A DNA stretch of 64,000 nt, taken from JABDJZ01 sp047619685 (GTDB lineage: Bacteria > Bacteroidota > Rhodothermia > Rhodothermales > UBA10348). Shown piece after piece: positions 1-9,451 of this stretch. The DNA is taken from contig JBLHLC010000015.1 of assembly GCA_047619685.1 (NCBI GenBank), forward strand, positions 1-64,000. Direction: 5' to 3'. The notes under the pieces were generated by a model, which worked only from the letters and a program-made list of their open reading frames with translations, did not search any database and was not told where the DNA came from. A program made the translations under genes and the position numbers. How positions within the stretch are numbered: position 1 is the stretch's first letter; every line of letters begins with the position of its first letter.

Positions 1-297
1 ACCAGTCAGATAAGGAGGTTCGCTGTGGAGGATCCACGGACCACGTTCATTGTCGCGACGGAGGACGGCATTCTGCATCAGATGCGGAAGGACAACCCGG
101 GCAAGGAGTTCATCGGCGCACCGCCGGAGAGCGGGTGCGCGTGCAACCAGTGCCCGCATATGCGACTCAACACCATCGAGAAGCTCTACCTCTGCCTGGA
201 ACATGAAGGACCAGAAATTCACATGGGAGAGGAGACGCGGCTTCGCGCACTCAAGCCCATTGAGCGGATGCTTGAGATGAGCAAGGCCGTTCGCTAG
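1..297 (+). CDS. nadA: Quinolinate synthase NadA, C-terminal part (cut by window start)
   Basis: This is the last 98 codons of quinolinate synthase, a [4Fe-4S] enzyme that condenses iminoaspartate with dihydroxyacetone phosphate in NAD synthesis. The frame is open to base 1, so the gene begins outside the window. Visible family marks are TSQ at the very start, FIVATEDGI, the iron-sulfur cysteine region CACNQCP, the NT-E-L segment after it, and the C-terminal KPIERMLEMS. An internal GTG at 25 is not the true start, because conserved sequence lies upstream of it. The TAG stop shares bases with the stop of the convergent minus-strand gene. Confidence 0.93.
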   Translation, partial: TSQIRRFAVEDPRTTFIVATEDGILHQMRKDNPGKEFIGAPPESGCACNQCPHMRLNTIEKLYLCLEHEGPEIHMGEETRLRALKPIERMLEMSKAVR

Positions 298-1601
298 AAG
301 GTAGCCCTCAGTCCCAGAAAAGGCTCGAACTGGCGCTGGACAGCGTATCGAATACCATCGCCCAGTTCAGGAAGTGGGGCGTACCCGTATCTGGCGTCTA
401 CGTGGAGCCAAAGCGGGCCCGCCAGGCGATAATCGACCCGGAAAGACATAACCGACTCGTCTCCCACGGCACTGAGCAGGGAGAGGAAACCAGTCAGTCC
501 CCGCCGGTCCTCACTGAAGGCAAATTTCAGCGGGCCGGCCCTGAGGAACAGGCGCAAATGGTACGTGGACAGCGCCTGTAACCCGAAATGGCGACGGAAG
601 GCATACCATAACTCGAAGCTCTCAAAGAACATGAGCCTGAATTCCGTCAGGAGGTAGGTGCTCTGGGAAGTCTCAAGAATCGGGACTCCCAGTTCCAGTC
701 CTGCGGTGCCCAGAATCCGGTCGGACGGGTTGTGGACTTCATAAAATGAACCGTAGTAGCCGGGCAGGAACCGCGCTTCCGCGTACTGCAAAGCAACGCG
801 AAAGTGGACGCGGGCAAGATCTATGAAGTTGTCCGTCTGCAGGTCCGCGCCCAACATCATTCCGCGCCCGTAGCGGAGAAGCTCGGCAGCACCTGCGAAA
901 GGCTCCAGGCGGAAGCCTCCGGAGCGTGCGGCGGTAAACCGGACATCGATCTCCCGGCCGGTAGGGGTTCGCTCAGAATCTGAATCATATCGGAGATCTG
1001 TGACCAGGCCCACCCCAATGCGTAATCCCCCCTCCGTCCGGGACCTTCCGCGTGGGAAGAACTCAAGCCTGGCGGCCACAACTCTGTTCAAGCGGATGTC
1101 GGAGGTCATTCCCGAGAAGCGGAACATGCGCCCCTGGGCCGCGAACTCGATGCCGATGCCTCGCTCGTCCCACGCCACGCCGCCGTTATAAAAGTCCATG
1201 AGAAGGCCATGACCCATTCGGGTGCGGGTCAGGGACCCCAGCCGCAGGTACAGATCCTGGGTGTTCAGCCGCGCAAAACGAACGACCCGAAGAAGGTCAT
1301 ATGCATCGTTTGCGCCCGGTCGGTAGCGGCCATAAATCCCGGCCCGAAGGCTGCCGTCCAATTCAACCAACGTCCGCCGTGTCTCGAACCGCGCCCGGCC
1401 CCGGAACGCCGTGCGCCACTGGGCACCGATCAGCGAGAGCCCCGCAGAGGGTTCCAAAAAGGACTCTCTGAGCCACCAAGCTGGCCTGGACGTCTCCAGC
1501 GGATCATCGGCGCTTCCAAACAGAAACGGCTGTGCCTCCGCGGCGAGGGGCGTCCCCAGAAACAGGACTAGCAGGAATGGAGCAAAAACTCGCAGATTCA
1601 C
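294..1601 (-). CDS. Predicted outer-membrane beta-barrel protein, unknown function
   Basis: About 435 residues. From a GTG at 1601 the protein opens with a clear signal peptide (VNLRVFAPFLLVLFL, then GTPLAAEAQ) followed by alternating polar/hydrophobic stretches rich in aromatic and arginine residues. It ends in phenylalanine (GLRATF), the usual last residue of a barrel inserted by BAM. The same frame is open up to an ATG at 1688, but that would overlap the divergent LON-domain gene and put 29 charged residues ahead of the signal peptide, so the GTG is preferred. I do not recognise a named family. The stop overlaps that of nadA by two bases, a compact convergent arrangement. Confidence 0.7.
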   Translation of the reverse strand: MNLRVFAPFLLVLFLGTPLAAEAQPFLFGSADDPLETSRPAWWLRESFLEPSAGLSLIGAQWRTAFRGRARFETRRTLVELDGSLRAGIYGRYRPGANDAYDLLRVVRFARLNTQDLYLRLGSLTRTRMGHGLLMDFYNGGVAWDERGIGIEFAAQGRMFRFSGMTSDIRLNRVVAARLEFFPRGRSRTEGGLRIGVGLVTDLRYDSDSERTPTGREIDVRFTAARSGGFRLEPFAGAAELLRYGRGMMLGADLQTDNFIDLARVHFRVALQYAEARFLPGYYGSFYEVHNPSDRILGTAGLELGVPILETSQSTYLLTEFRLMFFESFELWYAFRRHFGLQALSTYHLRLFLRAGPLKFAFSEDRRGLTGFLSLLSAVGDESVMSFRVDYRLAGPLWLHVDARYGYAPLPELGDGIRYAVQRQFEPFLGLRATF

Positions 1602-1680
1602 CTGTGGGAAGGTCGGGTCAAAGATACACGAAAGGTCTGCCCGCCGGAACCTTCGGCTTGGTCTGATTCGTTCCCCGCTG

Positions 1681-2316
1681 GTGTCCAACTCCCCATTGAT
1701 ACCGCTTTTCCCGCTTGGCCTGGTGCTCTATCCCGACGAACTCCTGCCGTTGCACATCTTCGAGCCACGCTACCGCGACCTTGTGGCGGATTGCCTCGAG
1801 CACGAGAAGACCTTCGGGGTCGTCCTATTTCAGGAAGGGCGCATGTCCCAGGTGGGATGTACAGCCAGAATACAAGAAGTTGTCCGCCGATACGAAGATG
1901 GTCGTATGGACATTATTGTATCAGGGGAGAGTCGGTTCCGTGTCCTGGATGTAATCCGGCAGCGCTCCTATATGCAGGCAGACGCGGAGGCGATTCCGGA
2001 TGCCAAGGTTCCGGCAGAAGTTGGAGCGCGCGAGCGCCTGATCACCCAGCACATCAAGCTTCTTGAACTGGCTGGCCGGACTCCTTCGCCAACCGTGTAC
2101 CAGGACAGAGACTTCCTATCTTTCTTCATTGCGCTGAACGCGGGCCTGTCTATCCAACAGAAGCAGGACATGTTGGAGATGCCCGATGAGGCCGGACGCA
2201 TCGATTTCCTGATCGAGCACATGTCTGAATTCCTTCCCCGGGTTGAGGAGGCAGACAGTCTGCGCAGAAAGATTACCTCCAACGGTCACTTCCCGGACTT
2301 TCCCCTCGAAAAATGA
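1681..2316 (+). CDS. Stand-alone LON substrate-binding domain protein
   Basis: A 211-residue protein that is essentially only the N-terminal substrate-recognition domain of Lon protease (PF02190 type), with no AAA+ or protease domain. Signature parts are IPLFPLGLVLYP near the start, LPLHIFEPRYRDL around residue 25, and GCTARIQEV followed by G-x-SRFRV in the middle; the C-terminal half is a helical bundle. Stand-alone LON-domain proteins are widespread and poorly characterised. The GTG start at 1681 was chosen because the conserved domain begins at once after it. The longer open frame upstream runs antisense to the barrel gene. The stop overlaps the next gene's ATG by four bases, so the two are probably translationally coupled. 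Confidence 0.85.
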   Translation: MSNSPLIPLFPLGLVLYPDELLPLHIFEPRYRDLVADCLEHEKTFGVVLFQEGRMSQVGCTARIQEVVRRYEDGRMDIIVSGESRFRVLDVIRQRSYMQADAEAIPDAKVPAEVGARERLITQHIKLLELAGRTPSPTVYQDRDFLSFFIALNAGLSIQQKQDMLEMPDEAGRIDFLIEHMSEFLPRVEEADSLRRKITSNGHFPDFPLEK

Positions 2317-3155
2317 GTAAGCCATGTTATCAGACCCACGCTATCGACGCGGGGCGCTTCGGATTGGATGGCGGTGCCATGTTCGGGATTGTCCCCAGGG
2401 TATTGTGGAGCAAGAAGACGCAGCCCGATGACGCGGGCCGCATCCCGCTTTCCACGCGGTGCCTGGTCCTGGAAGGAGAAGGGCGGCTGATCCTCATCGA
2501 CGCGGGAATCGGGGATAAATTTGGCCAGAAGCACCGCGGTATTTACGCGATGGAGGACGGGCCCTCACTGGTGGACGGACTTCGAGCGGCAGGCTTCGAT
2601 ACCGGCGATGTCACCGACGTGATTCTCACGCACCTGCACTTTGACCACTGTGGTGGAGCAACCGAAATGCGAGGTGGCCGCTCCAGGACGGTCTTCTCCA
2701 ACGCCGTCCACCACGTCCAGGCCGCGCACTGGGATTGGGCAATGGCTGGCAACAGCCGCGAGCAGGCCTCGTTTCTGGCCGAAAACCTGGAGCCCTTGGC
2801 GGAGGAGGGCAACCTGAATCTGATTTCTGGAGAGGTCGACCTACTTCCCGGGATCAGGGTGGAGCCGGTAAACGGGCACACAGAAGCCCAGCAGATCGTA
2901 CACATTGACGGCGCAGGTCCGGAGCATCTGGTCTTTGTGGCTGACCTGATTCCCACCGCCCATCACCTGCCGCCGGTTTGGGGGATGGCGTACGATATTA
3001 GGCCCCTGGTAACCATAAATGAGAAGACCGATTTTCTCAAACGGGCCGTAGCTGGCGAGTGGCGGCTGTTTTTCGAACACGACTCCGGCCTTGAGAGCGG
3101 AGTCCTGGTCTCCGGGGAGCGAAGGCCTGAATTGCGCGGGCTTATACCGGCATAG
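2313..3155 (+). CDS. MBL-fold metallo-hydrolase
   Basis: A 280-residue metallo-beta-lactamase-fold enzyme. The zinc motif HLHFDHCGG is at residues 107-115. It is preceded by LILIDAGIG and followed by H139-type, H194-type (NGHTEAQQ) and aspartate (FVADLIP) positions that supply the remaining metal ligands in this fold. The architecture resembles lactonase or quorum-quenching-like MBL enzymes, but the substrate cannot be read from the sequence. It overlaps the LON-domain gene by four bases, which suggests a two-gene operon. No signal peptide is seen, so it is probably cytoplasmic. Confidence 0.88.
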   Translation: MSKPCYQTHAIDAGRFGLDGGAMFGIVPRVLWSKKTQPDDAGRIPLSTRCLVLEGEGRLILIDAGIGDKFGQKHRGIYAMEDGPSLVDGLRAAGFDTGDVTDVILTHLHFDHCGGATEMRGGRSRTVFSNAVHHVQAAHWDWAMAGNSREQASFLAENLEPLAEEGNLNLISGEVDLLPGIRVEPVNGHTEAQQIVHIDGAGPEHLVFVADLIPTAHHLPPVWGMAYDIRPLVTINEKTDFLKRAVAGEWRLFFEHDSGLESGVLVSGERRPELRGLIPA

Positions 3156-3202
3156 AGTTTGATTCTCTGGAGGCTGGCCCATCCACGTGTACCGAGCCCC
3201 CA

Positions 3203-4771
3203 GTGTCCCGATTCCGTCGCCTGCTTAGCCGCCCCTCGTCCCGACTCGTTCGGTCCATCCTCGTTCCCCTGACAGTCATTCAGGTTGTCGTGACGATCTA
3301 CGTGCTCGTCCTGACAGAGCAAACGGCCAAGAACCTCTCGTATGATCGGATTGAGGGCATGGTCCAGACGTTCGCAATGTCCGAGGCCCCGACCAGCGAA
3401 GTACTGGGCCGCACGGCCGACTGGATTGAGGCAGACAGAATCTGGCTGGTCTCTGCCACCGGGCGCATCATTTCCTCCAACAGGGCCGCGGAAACTGACG
3501 CGTTGGTAGACGAAATCTGGTGGCAAGATTTGCCCACCAACCAACGGAGAGTTCGCCGCAGCCGGGAGTGGGGTGATCGGGACTACGTGCAGGTGGCCTA
3601 TCACGATATCGAGCGGGGCGTGTGGGCGATGATCATCGCAGACACCCAGAGCAAGGTGCTCCTGGCGCCGGCGCGGACGGCCGCTCTCGTTCTCCTGAGT
3701 CTCGTGATCTGGCTGCTCATCGCGGGCGCCGTCATCACTGTCGTGCGGCGCACCCTTGGTCGGTCACTGGATATATCCGATCTCGTTGCAAGACGTGCCC
3801 TCCAGGGTGATGCGGCTTCGACGGCATCCCTTGCCCGACTTCGTGCCGCTGCGTCCGGTTACGGTCCAGCGCGGCTCCTGCTCCAACTTGTCGAGCGCAT
3901 GCAGGAGCGGGCCGGTCGCGCCAACGAAGCGGAAAGCAGGTTCGGTTTGGCCGTAGAGTTACTGCCCGGTTTGGCCTATCTGGCCTCATACGACGGCACA
4001 CTTCTGTACGCGGGCGCCGTGCTTCGACAGCGCTTGGGCCCCGACTCACAGGCGGGCCAGACGTTGAGCGCTCTCAGCACACTGGCTGCAGGAATTCCAT
4101 TTGACCGGGTACATGCCGCCGCGGAAAAGTCCCGGGGTCGAGGCGTCACATTCGACAACCTGCCGGTATGCGAAGCAGACGGCGAGCACCCTGCCCTTCG
4201 GGCCTCTATCCGGTCCGTCCTCTTCCGCGGGGTTCCGGCGTACCTCGCCCACCTCGAAGCGGTGGACGATGCAGGAGACCGCGCCGATCTGGGTGGTGGG
4301 TCCTGCGCCATCGAACCCCAGCTGGTTGAGAGCGCCCAGGAAATCATCATCGCCTTCGATGCGGGGACACGAACCCTGGTTTGGAATGGGGCAGCAGAGT
4401 CGTTCAGTGGACAGAAGAAGGCCGCTGTTCCCAATCTCCGGGGTGCCATAGAGAGGCTGTTTTCAAGCGAAGAGGCCATGGCCGCATTCGCCGGTTGGAT
4501 GGACGGCAGCCCGGAGTCTGAGCCGCTGGAATTGGAGTGCAGGGCGCACAGCGGGGACAGTTTCAAGATGCGGTGGACCGCGACAGAATTGACGGGGGAT
4601 GGGCGGACGCTCGGAGGCGCATTCTTCGGGACGATCATGGAAAAGCTGAAGGACAGGCCGCCGGCGAGAGGCGGGAGAAGCCTGCTGAACAGGCGCCGCC
4701 GGAGATCCAGCCCCGAGGCCGCCGCGCCTGCGGACCGGGTGGATACTTCCGACGAGACTGCGGGAGCCTAG
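3203..4771 (+). CDS. Membrane sensor with extracytoplasmic and PAS-like domains, no kinase
   Basis: A 522-residue protein with two membrane spans (about residues 18-38 and 159-181) flanking a roughly 120-residue extracytoplasmic region. An alpha/beta sensor pattern is visible there (IWLVSATGRIISSN). The cytoplasmic part looks like a linker plus two PAS-like regions (about 245-350 and 370-480; VESAQEIIIAFDAG, LVWNGAAESFSG), then an arginine- and proline-rich tail. No H-box, HATPase, GGDEF or HAMP-kinase module follows, so on its own it is a sensor without an output. The next gene encodes an isolated histidine-containing DHp-like hairpin, and the two may form one split signalling protein. The start is GTG. 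The function is inferred from architecture only. Confidence 0.7.
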   Translation: MSRFRRLLSRPSSRLVRSILVPLTVIQVVVTIYVLVLTEQTAKNLSYDRIEGMVQTFAMSEAPTSEVLGRTADWIEADRIWLVSATGRIISSNRAAETDALVDEIWWQDLPTNQRRVRRSREWGDRDYVQVAYHDIERGVWAMIIADTQSKVLLAPARTAALVLLSLVIWLLIAGAVITVVRRTLGRSLDISDLVARRALQGDAASTASLARLRAAASGYGPARLLLQLVERMQERAGRANEAESRFGLAVELLPGLAYLASYDGTLLYAGAVLRQRLGPDSQAGQTLSALSTLAAGIPFDRVHAAAEKSRGRGVTFDNLPVCEADGEHPALRASIRSVLFRGVPAYLAHLEAVDDAGDRADLGGGSCAIEPQLVESAQEIIIAFDAGTRTLVWNGAAESFSGQKKAAVPNLRGAIERLFSSEEAMAAFAGWMDGSPESEPLELECRAHSGDSFKMRWTATELTGDGRTLGGAFFGTIMEKLKDRPPARGGRSLLNRRRRRSSPEAAAPADRVDTSDETAGA

Positions 4772-4832
4772 CGGCTCGCCGCCGGTTCACCCCCACCGAC
4801 CACAACGCCGTCTGAATTCAGCAGGAGAGGAG

Positions 4833-5120
4833 ATGGGACCCGAACGATTGACAGAGACAGACTTCTTAAGACGTCTCCGCGCCGAACTCGGCCGCGTGTA
4901 TCACGATCTCAGCAATCCATTGGCCATCGTGTCGGGAAATCTGGAACTGGTGGAGGAGTTACGCAACGCGGGCGCCCCACCCGAGGAGTTGATGGAGTCC
5001 ATCTCGGACGCCCATTCCGCGGTCGCCGGATTTACCGCACCATTAAAAAACCTGCTTTTGGTACGAACCCTGGTCGAGGAGCGACTTCGTGCAACGGATA
5101 CAGGGGATTTGAAGGTCTGA
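4833..5120 (+). CDS. Stand-alone HisKA/DHp-like domain protein (95 aa)
   Basis: A 95-residue helical protein. Residues 23-40 read YHDLSNPLAIVSGNLEL, an H-box of the HDL-NP type found in histidine kinase dimerisation domains, with His24 as the candidate phosphorylation site. A second helix (about 56-80) would complete the DHp hairpin. The HATPase_c domain that normally follows is absent: a stop comes at 5118-5120 and the downstream sequence leads into porU. There is a strong Shine-Dalgarno (AGGAGAGGAG just before the ATG), which argues for a real short gene. It could be a phosphotransfer protein, or the remnant of a truncated kinase. It lies 61 bases after the PAS sensor. Confidence 0.68.
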   Translation: MGPERLTETDFLRRLRAELGRVYHDLSNPLAIVSGNLELVEELRNAGAPPEELMESISDAHSAVAGFTAPLKNLLLVRTLVEERLRATDTGDLKV

Positions 5121-5382
5121 GCCATTCGCTCTACCAACGGAACCAACCGGAATGCCTCAGCTAGAATCGGGCGATGTCTACGCGGACAAAGTCGTCTTCC
5201 GCAGTATTATGGTGATGAGCCGGTCCAGAAGAATCGGGTTTCACACGTACTCTATCGTGATCGGCAATCTCGTCGCAACAAACAACAGGCCTATAGTACC
5301 AACGGATACGACGTTCCAGACCGGGCTCCACCTTTTGAAGAAGTGGGTCCGTCTGGTCTTTCAAGAGCAATCTCGACGCATC

Positions 5383-8300
5383 GTGTCCGTTAGACCTGCC
5401 TGGATATTCGCAGCGCTGCTGCTGTTCTCCGTGCCCGCCTCCGCCCAATCGGTGGAGTCCAGGCTCGTTTGGAGAAGCCAGACGTCGGCAGACATTCAGT
5501 TTGACATAACCTGGGCGCGCCCCCTCCGCGAGACGGTGGATTCCCTGGGTCTTGTCGTTCTCGGCCCACGGGACCTGGATCGGATCGGCGGTGGCCTTGA
5601 TGCGGTAACCCAATTGGTTCACCTGGCCGGGCTTGGCGAGCCGTCGGTACGGATTACAGGCTCGAACTACGACGAACTGCGGCTCTCCCCGGGTCCGGCA
5701 TACAAATCCAGGATGGAAGCCCTGCCGGGTGCGGAAGCGGTCGGGATCGGGATGTACCGGAAGCAGTCGGTCGCGTCCATTACGGCTCCGGCGGTCACGT
5801 ACGATGAGGGTGCGGAGATAGTCCGGAGATACAGGCAGATTACTGTCCGCGTAGACGGCATCACAGAACCGCTGGCGCGGGTCGAAGCGCGTGGGATCAT
5901 GAACCCCCACGTGGCGGTGACCCGCAGCAAATTGGCTGACGGCTCGATCTTCCGCGTTCCGATCACGGAAGAGGGCATCTATCGGGTGGATCGAGACCTG
6001 TTGAGCGCCATCGGTCTGAATCCCGATACCATTGAGCCCAACAACCTGCAGATCCTGGGAAATGGCGGACGGCCTGTTGCGGCGCTGAACGGCGCCGACA
6101 GAATAGCTGATCTGGCGGAGAATGCCTCTTTTGTGCGTGGCGGCGGGGACGGCCGCTTTGACAGTGGCGACGTGCTTCTGTTTTACGCGTCGGGTCCGGT
6201 CACCTGGAGTTGGGGCCAGACGGGCTGGGAGCATACCGTCCATCCCTACAGCACCGAAAACGCCTACTTCCTCAAGGTGGGGAGTGAGGCAGGCGCAAGA
6301 ATCACCACGAACCCTTTCGTGGATGAACTTGGCGTGCCCGTCCTTACTTCTGTCACCGGTCGGTATGTCGTCGACTTTGAGGAGCAGGTCTGGAGTCGGG
6401 AGCACGGATCGGGAACCGACTGGATGAGCAATACCATCCGGGGCGGGACTTCCCGGGAGCTCCTTTCCGGGACGACGCCGCCCAACCTGCTCAGTGGTCA
6501 GGTCACGCTCCGGGCCCGCGCTGCCATCGCATCCAATCCCCGGGCGGCTCTCAGTTTTGAATCAGGCGGACAGGTTGTGGCCCAAAGGGTGGCGCCCTCG
6601 ATAATTGTGAACCGGTCGGAGTCGCCTTCGGCGTCGCCATTTGTGGTATCGTTTCAAGTGCCGTCCACGGCCGGGCAGCCGTTGGCGCTCAGCATGCGCC
6701 TTGTGGATCAGATCAATGAACCGCAGGCTGCGGTAGACTACGTGCAGGCCTTCTATCCGCAGAGCCTGGTGGGATCGACGGGGTACGTCAGGACGAGCGG
6801 TCCCGACGACGTAACCGGCCCCCACGTGCTGGAGTTTTCGGGCTTTGCCCAGGTGCCGCAGATCTGGGATGTCACCGATCCCCGCGCGATTCATGTGTTG
6901 GGTCAGGATGACTTTGTGGGGGTCTCCAGAGTCCGTTTGGATCGTGCAGCGTCCGAGAGTCCCAGAGAACTAGTTGCCTTCGTGGAGTCCGCGGCCAAGT
7001 CTCTTGTCGCCGATGCCGTAGCGCCGGTCGCAAATCAAAACCTGCACGGAATCGCCAGCTTTCCTGACCTGGCCATCATCACCCCTGCCGAATTCGAAGA
7101 GGCTGCCGAGGAATTGGCAGAGATGCGCCGCGCCCAGGGCCTCGATGTGGTCGTTGCACTTACGTCTGACATCTACAACGAATTTTCAGGCGGCATCCCT
7201 GACATGCGCGCCGTGCGCGACTACTTCCGCTTCCTGTATGATCGGGGCGTGACGGACGACCAGACGTTGCGGTACGGCCTCCTTTTCGGGGACGGTCATT
7301 ACGACTTCAGGGAGTTGGCGGCCCGCGAGGGGACCCTGTCCAATTGGGTGTTCCCTTTCGAGACGGGGGAGTCACTCATCACCGACGCCACCTTTACCAG
7401 TGATGATTACTTCGGGCTTCTGGACGAGAACGAAGGCGCGTGGGACTATACAACCTACTATGCGACGTCATTCGAGCGGGTGGACATCGGCATTGGGAGG
7501 CTACCCGTCCAGTCGCTGGCTGAAGCCCGGATGGTGGTTGACAAGATTCGTCGGTATGAATCGGTCGAAACATTTGGGGACTGGAGGACGGACTACACCT
7601 TTGTAGCGGACGACGGACCGACCGGATTGGCGGGCCTGCAGGACGACGCGGACCTTCACGTCCAGAATGTGGACCAGGTGGCCGAGTTGATACGCGGGAG
7701 TCTCTTTCCCCAAATCAACGTCAAGAAGATCTATGCCGAGTCGTTTGACCGCGTGTTCTTGAATGGATTCCGGATTCCCGATGCCAAGCGGGAAATCAAC
7801 GCGGCGCTGAATCGTGGGACGTTGGTGTTCAACTACAGCGGTCACGGTGGGCCGGATGGGCTGGCCCAGGAGGAGATCTTTACCAAGGAAGACGCCGTTG
7901 CGCTGACCAACAGAAACAAGCTGGCCATCTTCGTGACGGCCACGTGCTCATTTGGGTGGTGGGACCTCCAGGAGAGCCAAAGTGGTGCGGAGTTGCTCCT
8001 GTTGAACCCCAACGGCGGGGCCGTCGCTCTCCTCACCACCGTTCGGTTGGTATACACGTCTGGCGATACCACGTCTCTGAATGCGGGGCTCAACAGGGCC
8101 ATGAATATCGAACTTTTCCGACCCGACCCGGACGGCGGCGCCAGGAGGCTGGGCGATGCCCTGCGTTCCACAAAGAATACCCCGGTCGGCCTGCAGGGGA
8201 ATAGTCGCAAGTTCAATTTGCTTGGAGATCCCTCCATGCGAATCGGCATTCCCTCCCGTCATGTCGCAGTCGAGACGCTGAATGGCGTGGACGTGACCCA

Positions 8301-9360
8301 GGTCTCCGGACAGATGAAGGCCCTTGATCGGGTCACTATCCGCGGATCGGTTCAGAATGGGTCCGGGCAGCGTGACACAGGGTTCGACGGGGTGGTCAGC
8401 GTCAAAGTGTTCGATGCGGTCAGAAACGTGCCGCTCGTCAAGCAGCGCAGGATGCCGAATCCATTCTACCGGATCAGGGAAGACCTGATTTGGAGAGGCG
8501 AGGCCCGTGCCGCGTCCGGCGAATGGTCGGCGACTTTTGTAGTCCCCAAAGACATTTCATACAGCGATCGGCCTGGGCGCATTTCCGCCTACGCCATCTC
8601 CAGCACAGATCAGGGACTGGGGTATACCGAGTCGTTTCTGGTGGGCGGCACCTCCGATACGCCGCCGGACGATGCTTCCGGTCCGCAAATACGTCTTTTT
8701 CTAAACGACACCACCTTTACCGCGGGATCGAGCACACCCCCTGACGCCGAGTTGATTGTCAGACTGTTCGATGAGAGTGGCATCAACACCGTCGGGGCCG
8801 GGGTTGGGCACGACATGCTCCTGGTGGTTGACGGCGATGAATCAGGGGCGGAGGATATCAGTAGTGGATTTTCCAGCGATGCCGATTCCTACCAACGTGG
8901 GGAAGTTCGCTGGCCGCTGACCCTGCAGGAGGGAGGCGCCGGATCACTATCTGTCCGGGCATGGGACGTGTTGAACAACTCGGCCACCCAGGATCTGGAC
9001 TTTGTTGTGGCCGACGATGAGGTACTGCGGCTGACCAACGTGTATAACTATCCCAACCCCATGAACCGGCTAACCCGGTTCGTTTTTGACCATAATCAGG
9101 CGCCAGGAACGCCAGCAAGGATCAGGGTCAGATTATTTACCCTGAATGGGACGCCGATAAAGACGATAACATCAGACGAGGCCCTTCCGGGTGGTGTTCT
9201 CACATCGGGACCGGTACAGATATTGTGGGAAGGATTGGACGATGACTTTGATCGAATCGCTACAGGGATCTACCTCTACCAGTTACGCGTGGAAGTGGAT
9301 CAGGCTGACGGAACGACGCAGGCATCGGAAGTCATAGAGAAACTGGCCGTAATTCGGTAA
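5383..9360 (+). CDS. porU: Type IX secretion sortase PorU (C25 gingipain family)
   Basis: PorU is the surface cysteine protease that cleaves the C-terminal sorting domain of type IX cargo and attaches cargo to the cell-surface glycolipid. The C25 catalytic pair is visible as His821 in NYSGHGG and Cys855 in TATCSFG. Upstream are the usual PorU N-terminal beta region and the strand segment MRAVRDYFRFLY; the C-terminus has an Ig/FlgD-like fold (YNYPNPM, then IYLYQLRV and KLAVIR). The GTG at 5383 is preferred since a signal peptide follows at once (WIFAALLLFSV, then PASAQ). An in-frame ATG at 5152 would add 77 residues without homology, so bases 5121-5382 are probably leader or promoter sequence. 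About 1,325 residues, normal for PorU. Confidence 0.93.
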   Translation: MSVRPAWIFAALLLFSVPASAQSVESRLVWRSQTSADIQFDITWARPLRETVDSLGLVVLGPRDLDRIGGGLDAVTQLVHLAGLGEPSVRITGSNYDELRLSPGPAYKSRMEALPGAEAVGIGMYRKQSVASITAPAVTYDEGAEIVRRYRQITVRVDGITEPLARVEARGIMNPHVAVTRSKLADGSIFRVPITEEGIYRVDRDLLSAIGLNPDTIEPNNLQILGNGGRPVAALNGADRIADLAENASFVRGGGDGRFDSGDVLLFYASGPVTWSWGQTGWEHTVHPYSTENAYFLKVGSEAGARITTNPFVDELGVPVLTSVTGRYVVDFEEQVWSREHGSGTDWMSNTIRGGTSRELLSGTTPPNLLSGQVTLRARAAIASNPRAALSFESGGQVVAQRVAPSIIVNRSESPSASPFVVSFQVPSTAGQPLALSMRLVDQINEPQAAVDYVQAFYPQSLVGSTGYVRTSGPDDVTGPHVLEFSGFAQVPQIWDVTDPRAIHVLGQDDFVGVSRVRLDRAASESPRELVAFVESAAKSLVADAVAPVANQNLHGIASFPDLAIITPAEFEEAAEELAEMRRAQGLDVVVALTSDIYNEFSGGIPDMRAVRDYFRFLYDRGVTDDQTLRYGLLFGDGHYDFRELAAREGTLSNWVFPFETGESLITDATFTSDDYFGLLDENEGAWDYTTYYATSFERVDIGIGRLPVQSLAEARMVVDKIRRYESVETFGDWRTDYTFVADDGPTGLAGLQDDADLHVQNVDQVAELIRGSLFPQINVKKIYAESFDRVFLNGFRIPDAKREINAALNRGTLVFNYSGHGGPDGLAQEEIFTKEDAVALTNRNKLAIFVTATCSFGWWDLQESQSGAELLLLNPNGGAVALLTTVRLVYTSGDTTSLNAGLNRAMNIELFRPDPDGGARRLGDALRSTKNTPVGLQGNSRKFNLLGDPSMRIGIPSRHVAVETLNGVDVTQVSGQMKALDRVTIRGSVQNGSGQRDTGFDGVVSVKVFDAVRNVPLVKQRRMPNPFYRIREDLIWRGEARAASGEWSATFVVPKDISYSDRPGRISAYAISSTDQGLGYTESFLVGGTSDTPPDDASGPQIRLFLNDTTFTAGSSTPPDAELIVRLFDESGINTVGAGVGHDMLLVVDGDESGAEDISSGFSSDADSYQRGEVRWPLTLQEGGAGSLSVRAWDVLNNSATQDLDFVVADDEVLRLTNVYNYPNPMNRLTRFVFDHNQAPGTPARIRVRLFTLNGTPIKTITSDEALPGGVLTSGPVQILWEGLDDDFDRIATGIYLYQLRVEVDQADGTTQASEVIEKLAVIR

Positions 9361-9451
9361 AAGAGGATGACGAATCGAGATTGATACAAATGGTGACAGG
9401 GCACTCTCTCTGCACCACGGCCCAGTTGAACAACCAGTCGATCCGAACGAC

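Noticed and set aside
5161..6405. Long minus-strand open frame (about 414 codons) opposite porU
   Set aside because: It lies antisense to a gene with clear family motifs, has no recognisable domain, and is expected in GC-rich DNA where stops are scarce on the opposite strand.
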